From NCBI GenBank assembly GCA_964536085.1, contig CAZHWR010000065.1, forward strand, positions 1 through 8,021: a DNA stretch of 8,021 bases. Reading direction: 5' to 3'. The notes under the pieces were generated by a model. That model ran no database searches, was not told the DNA's origin, and worked only from the letters and a program-made list of their open reading frames with translations. Numbering within the stretch: the first letter of the stretch is position 1; each line of letters starts with the position of its first letter. Positions 4,453 to 8,021 of this stretch are shown here, piece by piece. The stretch comes from CAZHWR01 sp964536085 (GTDB lineage Bacteria > Bacillota > Clostridia > Oscillospirales > Ruminococcaceae). A program made the position numbers and the translations under genes.

Positions 4453-6090
4453 TTATTTGAAGCTAACGGTGATTTTTGTTCCTTTGCCCTCTTCGCTTTC
4501 AAGCGACACCGAAGCTCCGTGCGCGGCGGCAATGTGCTTGACTATAGCAAGTCCAAGCCCTGTTCCGCCCGATTCCTTTGAACGGCTTTTATCAACCCGA
4601 TAAAACCGTTCAAACACACGGGACTGCTTATCGGCCGGGATCCCGATGCCCGTGTCTTTCACTATAAGCTCTTTGTCCTGTACGATTATATCGACGCTTC
4701 CCTGCGGCACATTATACCGTATCGCGTTTTCACACAGGTTGTATACAAGCTCGCACAGCCTTCCGCGGTTTCCGTCCACAACCGCGCCGCCGCCCGACAC
4801 ATTGACTTTTACGCCGTATTTTTCTGCCAAAAGCGCCAGACCACCCGCCGTCTCCTCGGCGACCTCTTTAAGCTCTACCTTTTCAAAGCTGTCCTCCGCG
4901 CCGATTTCATCGAGATTTGAAAGCTTTAAAATATCGCTTATGAGCGTTAACATTCTTTTAGCTTCCTTGCTTATTTTTGCAGCGAATTTCGGAACGTCCT
5001 CCTGCTTTGCTAGCCCGTTTTCGATAAGCTCTGAATACCCCATTACCGAAGTCAGCGGCGTTTTCAATTCATGAGATACATTTGCGGTAAACTCCCGCCG
5101 CATTTTTTCCAGTCCCGCCTTTTCGGTGATATCCGTCACAAGACAGACAACGCCGTTCTGCCTGTCCTTTGCAAATACGGGACTTGCCGCGAACTGATAT
5201 ATCCTGCCCTCCGCTTTAAACGCCGCCGACGCGCTTTTGCCTTCATCGGCGGATTTTACACAATCGATAATCTCGGCGTTCCTAGTTATATAATAAATCC
5301 GTTCGCCGATTGCATTCTCGCTTGTTTTCAACAGCTTCACAGCCGTTTCGTTTATCAACACCGCACTTTTTTGAGCGTCAAACAATATAAGCCCATCGGA
5401 CATGTTGTCCATGATAGTGGTAATTTTTTCCTTTTCCTCCCGCACTTTTTTTAACTGCTTTTCAATTTCAGTGCGCTGGCTCTTGATTTTCCTAACAAGC
5501 GGGACAAGCTCATCGTAGCCGTAGTTGTCGTAATCTCGGCTGTCGATAACCTCTGAAATATTTTTTATCGGCTTGACTATAGACTTGGTGAGAACAGTAG
5601 CCAAAAAGGCGCACAACCCCAACACGAGCAGCAGCGCCGTAACAGCGAGCGGCATAGATGAATAAAGCGTCGCCAGCACAGTATCCGACTGTGCGCTGAC
5701 CCTTAAAACATCGCCGTTTGCAAGCCTTTTAGCGTAGTAATACTCCCGCTTTCCGACAGTTTCGGATTCCCGCGATGCGGTTGCCGCGCCGTTTTTAAGC
5801 GCGCCTTCAATTTCCTCGCGCCTAAGATGATTTTCCATTGTATCAGAATCCGCCGCATTATCATAAACAACTGAGCCGTCGGGCGAAACCACGGTAACGC
5901 GGGTATCAAGCGAATCAAACGCATGATTATCGTCGTCAATACATTGTTCAACCGCCTGCGCGATCAGGCGCAGGTCGCTGAACACCTGCTTTTGCATAGC
6001 GCCGAAATAGGCAACGCATACGACCGCCGACGCCAAAATCAAGCTGACAAAGCTTATCAGCAAAAAATGCAGACTTATCTTTCTTTCCAT
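4453..6090 (-). CDS. phoR: PhoR-like membrane sensor histidine kinase
   Basis: A 545-residue two-component kinase with PhoR layout. TM1 is at about 7-29, an extracytoplasmic sensor at 30-143, TM2 at 145-167, HAMP at about 168-220 and PAS near 222-325 (IMDNMSDGLILFD). The HisKA dimerisation domain carries phosphoacceptor His340 in NVSHELKTPLTSVMGYSELI. The ATPase domain has an N-box NLCENAIRYN (451-460), G1 DTGIGIP (479-485), FERFYRVDKS and G2 GGTGLGL (508-514). All catalytic boxes are intact. The start at 6090 is preferred because AGAGGG (6102-6097) is 6 bases upstream and the protein then begins just before TM1. An ATG at 6159 overlapping the regulator stop as ATGA would add 23 residues and remains possible. 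It follows the response regulator in the operon. It should phosphorylate that regulator when phosphate is scarce; the symbol rests on family and context. Confidence 0.9.
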   Translation of the reverse strand: MERKISLHFLLISFVSLILASAVVCVAYFGAMQKQVFSDLRLIAQAVEQCIDDDNHAFDSLDTRVTVVSPDGSVVYDNAADSDTMENHLRREEIEGALKNGAATASRESETVGKREYYYAKRLANGDVLRVSAQSDTVLATLYSSMPLAVTALLLVLGLCAFLATVLTKSIVKPIKNISEVIDSRDYDNYGYDELVPLVRKIKSQRTEIEKQLKKVREEKEKITTIMDNMSDGLILFDAQKSAVLINETAVKLLKTSENAIGERIYYITRNAEIIDCVKSADEGKSASAAFKAEGRIYQFAASPVFAKDRQNGVVCLVTDITEKAGLEKMRREFTANVSHELKTPLTSVMGYSELIENGLAKQEDVPKFAAKISKEAKRMLTLISDILKLSNLDEIGAEDSFEKVELKEVAEETAGGLALLAEKYGVKVNVSGGGAVVDGNRGRLCELVYNLCENAIRYNVPQGSVDIIVQDKELIVKDTGIGIPADKQSRVFERFYRVDKSRSKESGGTGLGLAIVKHIAAAHGASVSLESEEGKGTKITVSFK

Positions 6091-6096
6091 ACAAAA

Positions 6097-6102
6097 CCCT
6101 CT
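6097..6102 (-). promoter_or_regulatory. Ribosome binding site favouring the shorter kinase start
   Basis: CCCTCT on the plus strand reads AGAGGG on the coding strand, 6 bases before the ATG at 6090. The competing ATG at 6159 has only a weak GGA upstream but gains an ATGA overlap with the response-regulator stop, so the choice is likely, not certain. Confidence 0.55.
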
Positions 6103-6155
6103 ATCAGCCGCAAAAACAAGGAACCTCGGTTTAAAGCCGTTTTCCCTGTCTCTGC

Positions 6156-6827
6156 TCATTTTACATCCAGCTTATAGCCGACGTTTCTGACCGTCTGAAC
6201 GGCATCTTTTGCGCCGCCCAGCTTTGCGCGAAGTGTCTTAATATGCATATCGACCGTTCGGGTCTCGCCCTGATAATCAAATCCCCACACGATCTCCATC
6301 AATTTATCGCGCGAAAAGACCTTCCCGCGGTTTTTCATAAACAGCTTCAAAATCTCAAACTCCTTATACGTGAGCCTGCACGGCTCTCCGCCGACCGTTA
6401 CCGTATGCTGTTCGATATTCATCTCTATTTCACCGCATCTGAGAATCTCTTCGCCCGCGCTCCTCTTTGTTCTTCTTAAAAGAGCTTTAACACGCGAAAC
6501 AAGCTGCATAACGCCGAACGGCTTTGTTATATAATCGTCCGCGCCCACATCAAGCCCTTTTACCATATCCATTTCGCCCGTTTTAGCAGTTATAAATATA
6601 ACGGGTATCTCCTTTGTTTCACGCGACTCCTTAAGCTGCTTAAGCAGAGTCAAGCCGTCGGCTCCGGGCAGCATGATATCGAGTATTATAAGCTCAGGGC
6701 TTTTTTCGGCGCACTCGCTCAAAAGAGCCTTGCCGTCGGAGAACTCCGCGACCTCATATCCTGAATTTTTCAAAGCGTAGCTTTCCAGCTCCCTGATATT
6801 GTCGTCGTCCTCAACAATAAAAATCAT
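6156..6827 (-). CDS. phoP: OmpR/PhoB-family response regulator, PhoP-like
   Basis: A 223-residue transcription regulator. The receiver domain (about 1-118) has the acidic pocket EDDD at 6-9, phosphoacceptor Asp50 in LIILDIMLPG, Thr80 in FITAKT and Lys102 in DDYITKPFG. A winged-helix DNA-binding domain follows (about 128-223), with the recognition helix RTVDMHIKTLRAKL and the C-terminal hairpin VRNVGYKL. When phosphorylated by the kinase downstream it should bind Pho-box sites and switch on phosphate-starvation genes. AGGAGGG lies 10-11 bases before the ATG at 6827, slightly long but acceptable. It follows phoU after a 40-base gap and its TGA overlaps a possible kinase start. The family is certain; the Pho specificity is inferred from PhoU and PstB upstream. 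Confidence 0.93.
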   Translation of the reverse strand: MIFIVEDDDNIRELESYALKNSGYEVAEFSDGKALLSECAEKSPELIILDIMLPGADGLTLLKQLKESRETKEIPVIFITAKTGEMDMVKGLDVGADDYITKPFGVMQLVSRVKALLRRTKRSAGEEILRCGEIEMNIEQHTVTVGGEPCRLTYKEFEILKLFMKNRGKVFSRDKLMEIVWGFDYQGETRTVDMHIKTLRAKLGGAKDAVQTVRNVGYKLDVK

Positions 6828-6867
6828 GCTATACAGACCCTCCTTTGAGTCTCAGCGTTGTCAGTCG

Positions 6868-7512
6868 TTATTTTTTGTGTCTTCCCGTTATCGAAAACGC
6901 GACCCACTCGGCAACGTTCACCGCGTGATCGCCTATGCGCTCAAAGTATTTGGCTATCATAAACAGATCGAGCGCCAATTCGCCGCTTTGCTTATCCGCC
7001 GCGATAAGCTCCAGCAGTTCGCTTCTTATTTGCAAAAAAAGATCGTCGATATTATCATCCTCATCGCACACCTTTTGGGCAAGCATAATATCGCGTTTTA
7101 CAAACGCGTCCACACTGTCCTTTACCATCTTTGCGGTCGCTGCCGCCATTCTGCCTATGCGCTCAAGCTGGGATGCACCGGATATTTTCGGCATCACCAA
7201 AACGATGTCCGCAATATCGGACGCCTGATCTCCTATTCTTTCCATATCTGTTATCATCTTCAAAGCGGAGGAAATAAGCCGCAGATCCTTTGCAACCGGC
7301 TGCTGTTGCAATAAAAGCTGCAGGCAGAGCGACTCAATCTTTTTTTCCTTGCCGTTGATACCGTCCTCGATAACCGCCGCGTCATTTGCGAGCCGCTTAT
7401 CCAAATTTTTAAGCGCGCTCACCGAATTTTCAATTGCGCGTTCAATTAAAATGCCCATCTCGATAAGCTCGTTGTTAAGCTGTTTTAATTGCGTATCCAA
7501 ACGATTTCTCAT
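6868..7512 (-). CDS. phoU: Phosphate signalling protein PhoU
   Basis: A 214-residue all-helical cytoplasmic protein made of two similar three-helix halves. Each half carries the metal-binding signature ERIGD: KMITDMERIGDQASDIADI (E91, D95, D99) and AKYFERIGDHAVNVAEW (E191, D195). Length is normal for the family. PhoU does not transport. In well-studied bacteria it links the Pst transporter to the PhoR kinase and keeps the Pho response off when phosphate is plentiful. The ATG at 7512 overlaps the pstB stop by one base (TAATG), and GGGGAGG (7527-7521) inside the end of pstB lies 8 bases upstream, so the two are translationally coupled. The 40-base gap to the response regulator shows no obvious promoter or terminator. 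Confidence 0.96.
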   Translation of the reverse strand: MRNRLDTQLKQLNNELIEMGILIERAIENSVSALKNLDKRLANDAAVIEDGINGKEKKIESLCLQLLLQQQPVAKDLRLISSALKMITDMERIGDQASDIADIVLVMPKISGASQLERIGRMAAATAKMVKDSVDAFVKRDIMLAQKVCDEDDNIDDLFLQIRSELLELIAADKQSGELALDLFMIAKYFERIGDHAVNVAEWVAFSITGRHKK

Positions 7513-8021
7513 TAACCGAACCTCCCCGTGATATAATCCTCCGTACGTTTATCCTGAGGAATCGAAAACAAATCGCCGGTTTTATTGTATTCAACGATCT
7601 CGCCCAACAGAAAAAACGCGGTTTTATCTGAAATTCTCGCCGCCTGCTGCATATTGTGCGTGACCATAACTATAGTATACTTGTTTTTCAATTCCAGAGC
7701 AAGGTCCTCTATTTTAGTGGTCGATATCGGGTCGAGTGCGCTGGTCGGTTCGTCCATGAGCAAAACCTGAGGCTCTACAGCGAGCGCTCTTGCGATGCAC
7801 AGCCTTTGCTGCTGTCCACCGGACATACCGAGCGCGTTCTTTTTAAGCCGGTCTTTGACTTCGTCCCAAATCGCAGCCCCGCGCAGCGAGCGTTCAACAA
7901 TATCGTCCAGCTTGACCTTTGAACGGATGCCGTGAGTTCGGGGACCGAATGCGATATTGTCATAAATGCTCATCGGGAACGGATTGGGCTGCTGAAACAC
8001 CATGCCGACCTGCTTTCTTAA
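7512..8021 (-). CDS. pstB: Phosphate ABC transporter ATP-binding protein PstB, N-terminus cut by window edge
   Basis: The C-terminal 169 residues of an ABC ATPase that powers high-affinity phosphate import together with PstA/PstC in the membrane and PstS outside. The frame is open to the right edge; the full protein is usually about 250 residues, so the first third, including Walker A, lies outside. Visible motifs in order are the Q-loop in MVFQQPNPFPMSIYDNIAFG, the ABC signature as MSGGQQQR (first position M instead of the usual L), Walker B VLLMDEPTSALDP, and the H-loop in MVTHNMQQAARISD. PNPFPMSIYDN and the C-terminal EDYITGRFG are characteristic of PstB. The ATG at 8003 is internal, since coding similarity (RKQVG) continues upstream of it. 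It is the first visible gene of the Pho operon; pstSCA presumably precede it. Confidence 0.96.
   Translation of the reverse strand, partial: LRKQVGMVFQQPNPFPMSIYDNIAFGPRTHGIRSKVKLDDIVERSLRGAAIWDEVKDRLKKNALGMSGGQQQRLCIARALAVEPQVLLMDEPTSALDPISTTKIEDLALELKNKYTIVMVTHNMQQAARISDKTAFFLLGEIVEYNKTGDLFSIPQDKRTEDYITGRFG
7521..7527 (-). promoter_or_regulatory. Ribosome binding site of phoU inside pstB
   Basis: CCTCCCC on the plus strand reads GGGGAGG on the coding strand, 8 bases before the phoU ATG at 7512. It is embedded in the last codons of pstB, whose TAA overlaps that ATG by one base. Confidence 0.8.

Noticed and set aside
1..8021. CRISPR array, transposase, integrase, toxin-antitoxin or phage genes
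   Set aside because: I looked for spaced direct repeats and for characteristic protein motifs on both strands and found none.

Overview
The window looks like chromosomal DNA from a low-to-mid G+C Gram-positive bacterium, most likely a member of the Clostridia. The grounds are AGGAGG-type ribosome binding sites, near-consensus vegetative promoters, an ECF sigma factor paired with a membrane-anchored LRR protein, and a Pst/PhoU/PhoP-PhoR cluster. No species can be named from sequence alone.

Layout, left to right. (1) Positions 1-952, minus strand: most of mnmA, the tRNA U34 thiouridylase, missing its C-terminus at the window edge. Its base composition is clearly richer in G+C than the next block. 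(2) Positions 953-1343: back-to-back promoters fire left into mnmA and right into a stable-RNA unit. That unit holds an unexplained leader, a puzzling element whose 5' part copies a tRNA-Arg but whose whole length folds into a three-way junction, an intact tRNA-Arg(CCG), and a long perfect hairpin terminator. (3) Positions 1344-3223, minus strand: an ECF sigma factor gene translationally coupled (ATGA overlap) to a single-pass membrane protein. That protein has a cytoplasmic N-terminus and a duplicated BspA-type leucine-rich-repeat ectodomain, and is probably the cognate anti-sigma/sensor. (4) Positions 3224-3431: a divergent AT-rich regulatory region with a perfect 16-bp palindrome and a TTGACA/TATAAT promoter. 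(5) Positions 3432-4385, plus strand: a GtrB/DPM1-like lipid-linked glycosyltransferase, followed by a second long perfect hairpin shared with the convergent gene. (6) Positions 4453-8021, minus strand, read right to left: pstB (partial), phoU, phoP-like response regulator, phoR-like histidine kinase. This is one tightly packed phosphate uptake and sensing operon.

How the parts work together. The Pho block is a coherent phosphate-starvation circuit: PstB powers import, PhoU relays transporter state, and PhoR/PhoP control transcription. The sigma/LRR pair and the divergent glycosyltransferase sit between two bidirectional terminators and read as a small insulated cell-envelope module. That functional link is inference. 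The least explained sequence is the tRNA-like structured element at 1115-1190.
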